NCBI GenBank assembly: GCA_022072505.1
Contig: JAJVHU010000003.1
Span: 1 to 64,000, forward strand
Direction: 5' to 3'
DNA: 64,000 nt
From: Phycisphaerae bacterium
GTDB lineage: Bacteria; Planctomycetota; Phycisphaerae; UBA1845
Shown piece after piece: positions 51,328 to 59,964 of the stretch. Each line of letters starts with the position of its first letter. The stretch's first letter is position 1. Below the pieces are notes generated by a model, which was not told the origin of the DNA, ran no database searches, and worked only from the letters and a program-made list of their open reading frames with translations. The translations under genes and the position numbers were made by a program.

Positions 51328-53352
51328 ATGGACGCACACACACCTTCATCGGGATCTCCTTCTCCTTCACCCGGCGCCGCGGCGCCGCTGACCACGTTTT
51401 CCGGATTGCGGACCGCGGGTCTTGCCCCGACGCCGGTCTCCGGCGCGCGCATGCCGGGCAGTCCCGGGTCCGGATCCTCCGGGGAGATGTCGCGCGGCGC
51501 GATGATCGGCTGGTTCGTGCTCATGCTGCTGGTCGGGCTGGGGGCGCGGGCGGGGTTGAGTCTGCGTCCGGGGCTGACGGATGACACCGAGTTGTTCGAG
51601 GCGTGGTTGCGGGGCGCGGGGCAGCACGGGTTGAGCGGGTTCTACGACCAGGTCGGCGGCGCGAATTATCCGCCGCTGCACATTCTGACGCTGCGGGCGC
51701 AGGCGTGGCTGCTGGAGCAGGCCGGGGTGGATCTGGTTCTGCCGGAGTCGTCGCGGACGATCCGCGTTTTTCTGCGGGCGCCGGCATGCGCGGCGGACGT
51801 TCTGATCGCGCTGGTGCTTTACGGGATGTGCGCGCGGCGGTGGGGACGGCGCGCGGGTCTGGGCGGAGCGGCGCTGTATTTCCTGAACCCGGTGTCGTTG
51901 TACGTGTCGGCGTACTGGGGGCAGGTGGACAGCATTCACACGTTTTTCGTGCTGGCGGGGCTGGCGGCGCTGAACCGGGATCGCCCGCTGCGGTCGGGGG
52001 TGGCGATCGGGCTGGCGATGCTTCAGAAGTTTCAGAGCATCACGTTTTTGCCGCTGTTCATTTTCGATGCGTACCGGTGGCGGGGGGTGCGAGGCGTAGG
52101 CGCGGCAGGGGCGGGGTTTGTGCTGTCAGCGCTGGCGGTGATGGCGCCGTTTGCAGCGGCGGGATCGGACAAGCCTGAGGGACGGTTTTCGGTCGCGAAG
52201 GAGGCGCTGGAGCGCGGATACCTGCGCGTGCTGGGACAGTACCCGCGGCTTTCGATCAATGCGTACAACCTCTGGCACGTGGGCAATCATCACCTGATCG
52301 GCGACCGGAATCCGCCGCGCATCCTGATCAAGGCGGCGGCTTCGGGGCAGACGAGCGTGGCGCGTGACGCGAAGTGGTACCTTCAACTGACGTGGAGGCG
52401 GATCGGGTCGATCCTTTTTGTGCTTTTTGTGGCGACGGTGCTGGCGATCTACGCCCGGAGGCATCTGCCGGAGGACCGGGCGCTGGCGGCGGGGTTGCTG
52501 GGGCTGACGTTTTTCCTGTTTCCGACGGAGATGCATGAGCGGTATGCGTACCCGGTGATCGCGGTGCTGGTTCCGTGGGCGGTGGTCGGCGCGTGGCGGG
52601 AGCGGTGGTTCTGGGGGTTGAGCGTGCTGCTGCTGCTGAACCTGACCGGTCCGCTGCCGGTGACGCAGATTACGTCCGAGGTTTCGGTCGGGGTGCTGCT
52701 GCTTTTTGCGGCAGGGATGCTGATGATCGCCGTCGGATCTGGGGGGGGGAGCGGAAGCGCCGCGTTGACGGGGACCAGCGGGGCGGCGCTTGCGACGCCG
52801 ACCGGCGCGGCGGGGGGGCCGCCGGCGCGACGGGTGCTGGTGACGTGGTTCTGCCGCCTGACTTTCCTGAGCTGGGTGGCGGCGCTCAACGTGGCGTGCG
52901 TGCTGGTCTACCTGGGATCGGTGGCGGCGTGGCCTCGGGAGGGCGGGGTCGTTTACTTGTCGGAACTTCCCGCGAAATCGGCGCGTCAGCAGTACGCGTC
53001 GGTGCAGGCGGATGCGGAGGTGGACGGCGGTCCGCTTTTTGTCGGCGGGCGGTATTACTTCCGCGGACTGGGGACGCACGCGTCCTCGCGGGTGGTGTAC
53101 GACGTACCGCCGGGTTACACGCGTTTTCGGGCGCTGGCGGGCGTCAACGGGCACTTCGGCGGGGTGGCGCGCGTGACGGTTCTGGTGGACGGCGAGCGGG
53201 TTCAGCAGAGCGACCCGCTCAGCGCGGCGACGGCGCCGTTCGAGGTGGACGTGGACGTCGCCGCGGCGCGGGAGCTTATTCTGATCGTCGAGCCTAACGG
53301 ACCGAACACCGGCGACCACGTGGACTGGGCGGACGCGCGGTTCGTGAAATGA
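51328..53352 (+). CDS. Membrane-embedded glycosyltransferase (GT-C type) with C-terminal NPCBM domain
   Basis: A 674-residue polytopic protein. A Pro/Ser-rich tail of ~50 residues precedes about 10-12 hydrophobic helices with the GT-C-type acidic loop LTDDTELFEAWL near residues 73-84, GGANYPPLHI, and FFLFPTEMHERYAYPVI, a block typical of polyprenyl-phosphate mannose/glucose-using transferases. The last ~130 residues (about 545-674) are soluble: GRYYFRGLGTHASSRVVYDV, FRALAGVNGHFGG, VTVLVDGERV, VEPNGPNTGDHVDWADARF (in part), matching the NPCBM carbohydrate-binding module. That module would face the periplasm and hold an acceptor glycan (inference). ATG 51328 with GGAG about ten bases upstream; a GTG directly precedes it. 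Confidence 0.85.
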   Translation: MDAHTPSSGSPSPSPGAAAPLTTFSGLRTAGLAPTPVSGARMPGSPGSGSSGEMSRGAMIGWFVLMLLVGLGARAGLSLRPGLTDDTELFEAWLRGAGQHGLSGFYDQVGGANYPPLHILTLRAQAWLLEQAGVDLVLPESSRTIRVFLRAPACAADVLIALVLYGMCARRWGRRAGLGGAALYFLNPVSLYVSAYWGQVDSIHTFFVLAGLAALNRDRPLRSGVAIGLAMLQKFQSITFLPLFIFDAYRWRGVRGVGAAGAGFVLSALAVMAPFAAAGSDKPEGRFSVAKEALERGYLRVLGQYPRLSINAYNLWHVGNHHLIGDRNPPRILIKAAASGQTSVARDAKWYLQLTWRRIGSILFVLFVATVLAIYARRHLPEDRALAAGLLGLTFFLFPTEMHERYAYPVIAVLVPWAVVGAWRERWFWGLSVLLLLNLTGPLPVTQITSEVSVGVLLLFAAGMLMIAVGSGGGSGSAALTGTSGAALATPTGAAGGPPARRVLVTWFCRLTFLSWVAALNVACVLVYLGSVAAWPREGGVVYLSELPAKSARQQYASVQADAEVDGGPLFVGGRYYFRGLGTHASSRVVYDVPPGYTRFRALAGVNGHFGGVARVTVLVDGERVQQSDPLSAATAPFEVDVDVAAARELILIVEPNGPNTGDHVDWADARFVK

Positions 53353-53388
53353 AGGGTTCGAGATTGTTTGTTGCAGAGAGCGAGAGCG

Positions 53389-54159
53389 ATGGCCGAAGAA
53401 ATCCTGATCGAGACGCGGGATCGGGTGGGCGTGATCACGCTGAACCGTCCGAAGCAGCTTAACGCGCTGAACCTGGAGTTGATGAAGCAGCTCGTGGCGG
53501 CGCTGGAGGCGTTCGACGCGGATGAAAACGTCCGAGCGATCGTGCTGGCGGGGAGCGAGCGGGCGTTCGCGGCCGGGGCGGACATCCACGACATGGCGGA
53601 CTCGAACGTCGTCGAGCAGGTGAAGCGGAACCAGTTCGCGCGGTGGGAGCGCATCCGCCGGATCAGCAAGCCGATCGTCGCGGCGGTGTCCGGGCATTGC
53701 CTGGGCGGCGGGTGCGAACTGATGATGCACTGCGACATCATCATCGCTTCGGAGACGGCGCAGTTCGGGCAGCCGGAGATCAACCTCGGCGTGATGCCCG
53801 GCGCGGGCGGGACGCAGCGCCTGACGCGAGCGGCGGGCAAAGCCGTCGCGATGGACGTGATCCTGACGGGGCGGGCGCTTTCGGCGGCGGAGGCGCTGGC
53901 GGCGGGGCTGGTCAGCCGGGTCGTGCCGAAGGAGCACGTCCTCAGCGAGGCGATGAAGGCGGCGCGGTTGATCGCGCAGAAGGCGCCGCTGGCGGTGCGG
54001 TTTGCGAAGGAGTCCGTCCTGAAGGCGCATGAGACGGCGCTGTCGGAAGGGCTCGAGTATGAGCGGAAACTTTTCTACCTGCTTTTTGCGACGCAGGATC
54101 AGCGCGAGGGCATGAAGGCGTTCATCGAGAAACGCAAGCCGAACTTCACAGGGGAGTGA
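53389..54159 (+). CDS. Enoyl-CoA hydratase/isomerase family protein (crotonase)
   Basis: A 256-residue crotonase-fold enzyme that adds water to 2-enoyl-CoA in fatty-acid or amino-acid breakdown. Seen: VGVITLNRPKQLNALNLELM, the oxyanion-hole segment FAAGADIHDM, AVSGHCLGGGCELMMHCD with the first catalytic Glu (about 108), and FGQPEINLGVMPGAGGTQRL with the second Glu (about 128). Both Glu residues are present, so a hydratase is more likely than a one-Glu isomerase. Length is normal. ATG 53389 begins the conserved N-terminus. No other beta-oxidation gene is adjacent; the downstream neighbour is serA, 45 bases on. Confidence 0.92.
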   Translation: MAEEILIETRDRVGVITLNRPKQLNALNLELMKQLVAALEAFDADENVRAIVLAGSERAFAAGADIHDMADSNVVEQVKRNQFARWERIRRISKPIVAAVSGHCLGGGCELMMHCDIIIASETAQFGQPEINLGVMPGAGGTQRLTRAAGKAVAMDVILTGRALSAAEALAAGLVSRVVPKEHVLSEAMKAARLIAQKAPLAVRFAKESVLKAHETALSEGLEYERKLFYLLFATQDQREGMKAFIEKRKPNFTGE

Positions 54160-54204
54160 CGCGCGGCGTCGCGTCCGAGCCGGCGCGGGGATGTGAGCCG
54201 AAGC

Positions 54205-55812
54205 ATGAGCGACATTCGCATTCTCGTCGCGGACAAGATCGCGGAGCCGGGCCTTGAGCTGCTGAAGAAGGCCCGGCCCGGAGTCTCGTTCGACGTTCGC
54301 GAGGGGCTGTCCCCGCCGGAGTTGGCGCGGACCGTCGGCGAATATGACGGCATGCTGGTGCGGTCGGCGGTCGACGTCACCGCGGAGGTTCTCAAGTGTC
54401 CCGGGAGGTTGTCGGCGATCGCGCGGGCGGGCGTCGGCGTGGACAACATCGACGTGGAATCGGCGACGCGGGCGGGGATTCTCGTCCTGAACACGCCGGA
54501 TGCGAACACGGTCTCGACGGCTGAACACACCGTCGCGATGCTGCTGGCGCTGTTCCGGCGGATTCCGGATGCGCATGCGCACGTGCGCGGCGGACAGTGG
54601 AAGCGGAGCCAGTTCACGGGCGACCAGGTGGCGGGGAAGACGCTCGGCGTGGTCGGATTCGGGCGGATCGGGCGGGCGGTGGCGAAGCGGGCGCTGGGGC
54701 TGGACATGCGGGTGGTCGCGTTCGACCCGTTTGTGGCCGGGGACACGGCGCTGGAGGGAGCGGTCCGGCTGGTGCGTTCGCTGGATGAACTGCTGCCGCA
54801 ATGCGACTGCGTGACGCTTCATGCGAGCCTGTCGGACGACAACCGGGCGCTGCTGGGGGCGGAGCAGTTCCGGCGGATGAATCGCGGGTCGCGGGTGGTG
54901 AATTGCGCGCGCGGGGCGCTGATCGACGAGGAGGCGCTGGCGGAGGCGCTGAAGACCGGGCATCTGGCGGGGGCGGCGATCGACGTTTACGAGAACGAGC
55001 CTCCGGCGGGCAGTCCGCTGCTGGCGGCGCCGAACGTGGTGCTCACGCCGCACCTGGCCGCCTCGACGGTGGAGGCGCAGACGGCGGTGTCGGTCGAGGC
55101 GGTCGAGGTTCTTCTGGCGTACCTCTTGCGCGGCGAGATCCGGTCTGCGGTGAACGTGCGTTCGCTGCCGGCGCATCTGTCGTCGCGTGAGCGCGCGGTC
55201 GTGGATCTGATGGATCGGATGGGTCGCGTCCTGTCGGCGTGGTGCGAGCAGGGGCTGCGCGCGGTGCGGGTCGACGTGTTCGGCGAGGGGTTCGCGAAGC
55301 TGGGAGAGACGTTGGCGCGGCAGGCGGTGGTGGGCCTTCTGAACCCGCATCTGGACGTTCGCGTGAACGTGGTCAACGCCGCGGAACAGGCGCGGCAGCG
55401 CGGCATCCGTCTCGAACACGGGGTTCACGGACCGCGCGACGGCCGGGGCGAGAGCGTGACGCTGACGATCGAGACGTCCGCGCAGCCGCATACGATCGAG
55501 GGGACGGTGTACGCGGAGATCGGCGCAAGAATCCTGGCGATCGACGGATATCGGATGGAGATCGTGCCGGACCGGCAGCTGATTCTGATCTTCAATGACG
55601 ATCGGCCCGGCGTGATCGGCCTGGTGGGGCGGCTTCTCGGGGAGGCCGGGGTGAACATCGCGGACATGGCGCTTTCGCGGCGCGGCAAGACGGCGCTGAT
55701 GCTGCTGAAGCTGGACGCGGGGCTTCCCGACGCCTTGCGCCGCGAGCTGGAGTCGTGCCGTCCGCCGATCCTGTCGGTGACGACGGTGAGCCTGCCGCCG
55801 CTGAGCGAGTAA
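54205..55812 (+). CDS. serA: D-3-phosphoglycerate dehydrogenase (long form)
   Basis: A 535-residue SerA, first enzyme of serine synthesis, oxidising 3-phosphoglycerate with NAD. Seen: ILVADKIAEPGLELL, LVRSAVDVTAEVL, ARAGVGVDNIDVE, the NAD loop TLGVVGFGRIGRAVAKRA (about 148-165), CDCVTLHASL, GSRVVNCARGALIDEEAL with the catalytic Arg, and LTPHLAAST with the catalytic His. Residues ~320-455 form the intervening ASB domain, and the C-terminal ACT domain (about 460-535; RQLILIFNDDRPGVIGLVGR, VNIADMALSR) probably mediates serine feedback. This is the long mycobacterial-type layout. ATG 54205 is used; GTG 54193 is an alternative. Confidence 0.95.
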   Translation: MSDIRILVADKIAEPGLELLKKARPGVSFDVREGLSPPELARTVGEYDGMLVRSAVDVTAEVLKCPGRLSAIARAGVGVDNIDVESATRAGILVLNTPDANTVSTAEHTVAMLLALFRRIPDAHAHVRGGQWKRSQFTGDQVAGKTLGVVGFGRIGRAVAKRALGLDMRVVAFDPFVAGDTALEGAVRLVRSLDELLPQCDCVTLHASLSDDNRALLGAEQFRRMNRGSRVVNCARGALIDEEALAEALKTGHLAGAAIDVYENEPPAGSPLLAAPNVVLTPHLAASTVEAQTAVSVEAVEVLLAYLLRGEIRSAVNVRSLPAHLSSRERAVVDLMDRMGRVLSAWCEQGLRAVRVDVFGEGFAKLGETLARQAVVGLLNPHLDVRVNVVNAAEQARQRGIRLEHGVHGPRDGRGESVTLTIETSAQPHTIEGTVYAEIGARILAIDGYRMEIVPDRQLILIFNDDRPGVIGLVGRLLGEAGVNIADMALSRRGKTALMLLKLDAGLPDALRRELESCRPPILSVTTVSLPPLSE

Positions 55813-55883
55813 GATGCCGCTTTGGCGCGCCGTCGGCGGAACCGGCGCGCGATCAGAACGGTTCTTTCGCACACACGAACCTG

Positions 55884-56861
55884 ATGTCATCGACGGGACA
55901 AGTCGGAGGGGAGGTCTGCCTCGGCGTGGACGTCGGAGGCAGCAGCATCAAGGCGGGCCTGGTGGACCGGGACGGGAAGGTCGTCGCGTCCGCGGTCATG
56001 TCAACGCCGGTCGGGCCTGACGCGGCGGTGGAGACGATCGCGCAGATGTTTGATGCGTTGCTGCGCGAGGGGCGCGTGGCGCGGTCGGGCGTGGTCGGCG
56101 TCGGCGTCGGAACGCCGGGACCGCTCAGCCCCAGCAAGGGTGTGATCTACCGCTGCGCGAACCTTGAGGGCTGGATCGACGTGTCGATCCGCGACCTGGT
56201 ATCGCGTCGCCTCGATCTTCCGGTGGTGTTCGACAACGACGGGAACCTGGCGGCGTTCGGGGAGTACTGGGCGGGCGCTGGGGGGCGCGGTGGCGACATG
56301 ATCGCGCTGACGCTGGGGACGGGCGTCGGATGCGGGATCATCATCGAGGGTCGGATTCTTCACGGACATTTTGAGAACGCGGCGGAGGTCGGGCACATCA
56401 TCGTCGAGCGTGACGGCCGGCCGTGCCCCTGCGGACAACGAGGATGCCTGGAGCAGTATGCGTCAGCGGCGGGCCTGACGAAGCGGGTCAAGGAAGCGCT
56501 GGCGGCGGGGGCTGCGTCACGGCTTGGCGACGACCACGGGCGTCATCTTGACGAGATCACCAGCCGGTCGATCGCGGAGGCGGCCCGGGAGGGGGACGCG
56601 CTGTGTGCTCGGTTGTGGCGCGACGCATGCGCGTATCTGGCGATCGCGTGCATCAATCTGCAACACGTCATCAACCCCGCTACGATCGTGCTGGGAGGGG
56701 GGCTTGCCGAGGCGGGGGACTTTCTTCTGGATGGCGTCCGGGGCGCGTTCCTGCATCATCGCTGGAGGCTGGCCGATGATTTTCCGGTGATCCGGCGTGC
56801 GGTCCTGGGGTACGACGCCGGAATGATCGGGGCGGCGGGATGGGCGTGGGCGACCCGGTGA
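55884..56861 (+). CDS. ROK-family glucokinase-like sugar kinase
   Basis: A 325-residue ROK kinase phosphorylating glucose or a related hexose. The ATP loop is LGVDVGGSSIKAGLVD (about 12-27), then VGVGTPGPLSPSKGVIY, NDGNLAAFGEYWAG with the catalytic-type Asp-Gly-Asn, LGTGVGCGIIIEGRI, and the ROK signature EVGHIIVERDGRPCPCG with zinc Cys CPCGQRGCLEQ. VLGGGLAEAG near the C-terminus is the adenosine loop. All motifs are intact. ATG 55884 is 71 bases after serA; the ribosome site is weak, so coupling is possible. Glucokinase for glycolysis is the best guess from similarity of motifs. Confidence 0.9.
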   Translation: MSSTGQVGGEVCLGVDVGGSSIKAGLVDRDGKVVASAVMSTPVGPDAAVETIAQMFDALLREGRVARSGVVGVGVGTPGPLSPSKGVIYRCANLEGWIDVSIRDLVSRRLDLPVVFDNDGNLAAFGEYWAGAGGRGGDMIALTLGTGVGCGIIIEGRILHGHFENAAEVGHIIVERDGRPCPCGQRGCLEQYASAAGLTKRVKEALAAGAASRLGDDHGRHLDEITSRSIAEAAREGDALCARLWRDACAYLAIACINLQHVINPATIVLGGGLAEAGDFLLDGVRGAFLHHRWRLADDFPVIRRAVLGYDAGMIGAAGWAWATR

Positions 56862-56994
56862 GACATTTTTCCCGGCGGCGTCAGCGCCCGCGGTTTCAGA
56901 AGATACCTGAGATATCCGGCACGATCTTCGGTAAGATAGGAAGGAGCCGCGTGGCAGGGGGAGCGGCGGGCGCGGGTCGAAGGGGGAAAAAGAG

Positions 56995-57924
56995 ATGAGA
57001 CGTCAGGAATCGCGGCGGAAGGCGTTTACGCTGATCGAACTTCTGGTCGTGATAGCGATCATTGCGCTGCTGATATCGATCCTCCTTCCGGCGTTGTCCC
57101 GGGCACGGGCGCAGTCGAAGCGGACGGTCTGCACGACGCGCCTGCGCACGCTCGGTCAGGGGCTGGTGCTTTACGGCAATGAGAACGGGGATTTTCTGGT
57201 TCCGGGGCGTCTGCCGCGGGTCAATGATTTTCACTGGAGCGTGGAGATCGAGGGGGGCAAGAAGTATCGACCGACGTTTCTGGCGATGATGGGGACGCAG
57301 GTGGGGATCCCCGCGTTCGATCACCCGATGCCGGATCGCACTCAACAGGATCGGTTCGGCGAGCCGGGAGACCAGCAGAATTACAGCAATGAAGTGTACG
57401 TCTGTCCCGAGGCTCCGGACTGGACGGACGAGCGGAATGCGTGCTTCGGGTACAATTACCAGTTTCTCGGGAATTCGCGTCTGCGATCGGATGCCGACGA
57501 CGACAAGGACTTCAGGAACTGGCCGGTGACGCTGGTGCGGATCAAGTCTCCGGGTTCGTGCGTGGCGGTGGCGGATTCGATGGGTACGGCGGCGACGTTC
57601 GGGCGACGAGAGCGAATTCAATACGAGAACAACGCGCGGATCGCCGAGATGCTCGGAAACGAGGGGTTCAACCTGGATCCGCCCCTGGTGGATCCCACCA
57701 ACGGCGAGATGGCCGGGTTCCCGCTGGATCGCACGGCGATTCACGAGCGTCATCTGGGCAAGGCGGCGACGCTGTGGGTGGACGGACACGTCGACGCCCA
57801 GAGCTTGAAGGAGCTGGGTTATGAAGTGGATCCGGAAGGGCGGGTGCTCTTCGGGACGACCGCGACAGCGAACAACCGCTTCTTCAGCGCGGACCAGCGG
57901 AACGAGCCGTGGCTGGAGGAATAA
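56995..57924 (+). CDS. Prepilin-like secreted protein with H-X9-DG motif
   Basis: A 309-residue planctomycete-type pseudopilin. The leader [11 protein letters not shown] is followed by [21 protein letters not shown] (cut; residues 12-32), the class III prepilin N-methylation segment with cleavage between Ala10 and Phe11 replaced here by KAFTLIE, so cleavage is before Phe. The C-terminal half has [17 protein letters not shown], the H-X9-DG motif that names a large planctomycete family. The protein is probably processed by prepilin peptidase and assembled in a type II secretion or pilus-like apparatus; members are numerous per genome. GGGGGAAAAAGAG precedes ATG 56995. No pilus genes are nearby. 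The middle region has [12 protein letters not shown] and paired Cys. Confidence 0.9.
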   Translation: MRRQESRRKAFTLIELLVVIAIIALLISILLPALSRARAQSKRTVCTTRLRTLGQGLVLYGNENGDFLVPGRLPRVNDFHWSVEIEGGKKYRPTFLAMMGTQVGIPAFDHPMPDRTQQDRFGEPGDQQNYSNEVYVCPEAPDWTDERNACFGYNYQFLGNSRLRSDADDDKDFRNWPVTLVRIKSPGSCVAVADSMGTAATFGRRERIQYENNARIAEMLGNEGFNLDPPLVDPTNGEMAGFPLDRTAIHERHLGKAATLWVDGHVDAQSLKELGYEVDPEGRVLFGTTATANNRFFSADQRNEPWLEE

Positions 57925-58020
57925 CCCGGCAGCCGGTTCCGCGACAGCCGGCGTGCGTCCGGTGCGCGCTCCGGGATAGGCATCCGTAACCGGCCCCCCG
58001 CGACGACGCAGACGTCGTAG

Positions 58021-58096
58021 CAACAGCCGTCCGGCGGAAGGCGGAGCACCTCATTACGGACGCGGCTCGACGGGCGCGGCTCGGTATTACATCAAC
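58021..58096. repeat. Diverged copy of the dispersed intergenic element
   Basis: ggaaggcggagcacctcatt, then acggacgcggctcgacgggc and gcggctcggtattacatcaa. It keeps the doubled cgggcgcggctcggt motif of the copies at 38163 and 59922, but the terminal GTTTTGCAAC is altered. It lies between the pseudopilin and Hc1-like genes, converging. Confidence 0.45.
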
Positions 58097-58112
58097 GCCC
58101 AAGGCGACACGA

Positions 58113-58310
58113 TCAGCCGGCGGCGTGCCCCTCTTCGGTGGAGCGTTCCTCAAGGATCTTCTTTCGCACGTCCTGAGCGGCGTTTTTGATGTCCTGCATT
58201 TTCTTGCGGACGCGGGTTCCCGCCGCCTTGTTGCCGCCGGCGGCCTTGGCGACGTCTTCTTCCGCTTCCTCCACGAGTTGCTTGAGCTTCTCGAATTCCG
58301 GCATCGGCAT
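58113..58310 (-). CDS. Hc1-type histone H1-like nucleoid protein
   Basis: A 65-residue Lys-rich protein: MPMPEFEKLKQLVEEAEED, VAKAAGGNKAAGTRVRKKMQ, DIKNAAQDVRKKILEER. It fits the small N-terminal type of Hc1-family (chlamydial/planctomycete histone H1-like) proteins, which compact DNA. AGGAG lies eleven bases before ATG 58310; ATG 58304 is also in frame. A longer open frame exists to 58490 but without support. Convergent to the pseudopilin gene. I am fairly sure of the family because the GGNKAAGTRVRK block is characteristic. Confidence 0.8.
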   Translation of the reverse strand: MPMPEFEKLKQLVEEAEEDVAKAAGGNKAAGTRVRKKMQDIKNAAQDVRKKILEERSTEEGHAAG

Positions 58311-58662
58311 AGTCAGATAATCTCCTTCCCGGGATGTCCGCAGTCCGCAGACTAAGGCAATATCGGCGAAAAGTGCCTTCCGGGGCGAGTGTAACGATGA
58401 ATCGCCCGGCAGGAAAGCGCCGCCTGCGCATCCGGGGCGGGTAAGCACACGTGGAAAATCGATCCACGCGCAGCCCCCAAATTGCCTCAACCGCTCAATA
58501 TTGTGTTAATTCAGGAAGTTTACGCGCTTGGACCGGCAAGGATCGACCTTCCGATAAGTATCGGGTCGGTGCCGAACGACGGGTGGCCGGTGACGCGCCG
58601 GCGTGTTCCGGGCGGTGGTTCGGTCCAGAACGTCGGGGTTCTCCGCCAGGGGGTTTCGGAAG
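58311..58662. other. Divergent gap with a possible promoter for the TPR protein
   Basis: On the plus strand TTGCCT (58482-58487), 17-base spacer and GTTAAT (58505-58510) each match four of six consensus bases, about 150 bases before the TPR gene. Nothing else is recognised in these 352 bases. Confidence 0.35.
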
Positions 58663-59871
58663 ATGAGCGACGGACGGGTGTTTGCGTTCCTGATCGGGTT
58701 GACGACGGCGTGGGTTCGGGGCGGGGAGGCTCCTCCGCATCAGATCGTTCACTCGGCGCAGTTTGATGTCGAGTACGAGGTCGGGGAAGTCGCGCTGCCG
58801 CTGACGACGGTGGAGCTGTGGTATCGACGCGAATCCGGGTCGGCGTGGGAATGCTACGGAAAAGATGCGGATCGGCAGAGTCCGGTGAGATTCGTCGCGC
58901 CGTCGGAGGGGTTTTATGAGTTGTTTCTGATCGCGGGGAACACGACCGGAATTTCCTCTCAGCCGCCGTTGCCGAAATCTGAACCGCATCTGCGGGTGTT
59001 CGTGGATTCGACGCCGCCGGCGGCACAGTTGCACCCGGCGAGGATCGAGTTGCGGGACGGCCGGCGCGTGCTGGTGGTGCGCTGGTCGGCGCTGGATGCG
59101 CATCTGCTGCCGCGCGGCATCGAGCTTTCGTACCAGGGCGACGGGGAATCGACGTGGCGGCTGATCAGCGACGAGCGTCTAAGCAACTCGGGTCAGTATG
59201 ACTGGCTGATCCCGGCGGACTTGACGGGTTTGATCCGGCTGCGGCTTCGAGCGTACGACCGGGGCGGACACGCGGGGGAAGCGTTGAGCGATCCGGTGGA
59301 CGTGACGGCGCCGGTCGCGCCGCAGGCGGCTTCGAGGGCGTCCGTCGCGCGGAGCACGACCGAGGCGGCGAGGGCGGCGCGACTGCTGGCGGAGGCGCGT
59401 GAAGCGCGACAACGCCGATCGCTGCGGCTTGCGCTGGCGCGGGCGACGGAGGCGGCGCGGCTGGATCCGACCAATGTCGAGGCGATTGCCGAGCTGGGGA
59501 GCGTTCTTTACGATCTTGGAGAGCGGGATCGGGCCGGGGATGCGTTCGAGTTGGCGCTCGGTCTTGACGCGGGGCATCGGGAATCGCGGTCGGGGTTTGC
59601 GCGGGTGCTGGTGCAGCGGCACGAGCTGGAGCGAGCCGGCGAACATCTGCAATACCTTGTCGGTCGCGATCCGAACGACGCGCGGACGTGGATGGATCTT
59701 GGCGACGTCATGCTGAAGCGCGGGGACGACGTCGGGGCGCGGGAGTGCTACCACCGGGCGGCGACGGCGGATCCTCGGGCGACGGACGTGGCGGCGGCGG
59801 TGCAGAAGCGGCTGGACAATCTTGACGTTCTGCGGCGGCGGTTCAGCGGCGCCGCGGCGGGATCGGATTAA
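58663..59871 (+). CDS. Exported protein with beta-sandwich and TPR repeats
   Basis: A 402-residue protein. A short hydrophobic N-terminus (VFAFLIGLTTAWVRGGEA) could be a signal peptide. Residues ~25-220 look like two Ig/fibronectin-like beta-sandwiches (TTVELWYRRESGSAWECYG, VRFVAPSEGFYELFLIAGN, FVDSTPPAAQ, and RWSALDAHLLPRGIELSYQG, in part); the STPPAA phrase is frequent at domain borders of such repeats. Residues ~250-400 are TPR-like helical hairpins: ALARATEAARLDPTNVEAIA, ELGSVLYDLGERDRAGDAFE, LALGLDAGHRESRSGFARVL and WMDLGDVMLKRGDDVGAREC. Likely a scaffold at the envelope. ATG 58663 is chosen over 58603 because AGGGGG lies nine bases upstream. The stop directly abuts a repeat element. Confidence 0.78.
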   Translation: MSDGRVFAFLIGLTTAWVRGGEAPPHQIVHSAQFDVEYEVGEVALPLTTVELWYRRESGSAWECYGKDADRQSPVRFVAPSEGFYELFLIAGNTTGISSQPPLPKSEPHLRVFVDSTPPAAQLHPARIELRDGRRVLVVRWSALDAHLLPRGIELSYQGDGESTWRLISDERLSNSGQYDWLIPADLTGLIRLRLRAYDRGGHAGEALSDPVDVTAPVAPQAASRASVARSTTEAARAARLLAEAREARQRRSLRLALARATEAARLDPTNVEAIAELGSVLYDLGERDRAGDAFELALGLDAGHRESRSGFARVLVQRHELERAGEHLQYLVGRDPNDARTWMDLGDVMLKRGDDVGARECYHRAATADPRATDVAAAVQKRLDNLDVLRRRFSGAAAGSD

Positions 59872-59950
59872 GACGTTGTTGCAAAACGGCCGGTACAGAC
59901 GGGAAAAAGAACGCTTCCTGACGGGCGCGGCTCGGTTTTGCAACAGCGTC
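59872..59950. repeat. 79 bp element with inverted GACG(C/T)TGTTGCAAAAC ends
   Basis: The segment starts gacgttgttgcaaaac (59872-59887, directly after the stop codon) and ends gttttgcaacagcgtc (59935-59950), which are inverse copies with one mismatch. Between them lies agaacgcttcctgacgggcg cggctcg. Its right half matches, in reverse, the copy at 23842-23884, and in direct orientation the start of 38151. It occupies nearly all of the space before holA. Confidence 0.8.
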
Positions 59951-59964
59951 TAAGAGGAAGCGAC

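Noticed and set aside
52126-55890. 1,254-codon minus-strand frame
   Set aside because: Antisense of the glycosyltransferase, crotonase and serA genes, with no recognisable domain.
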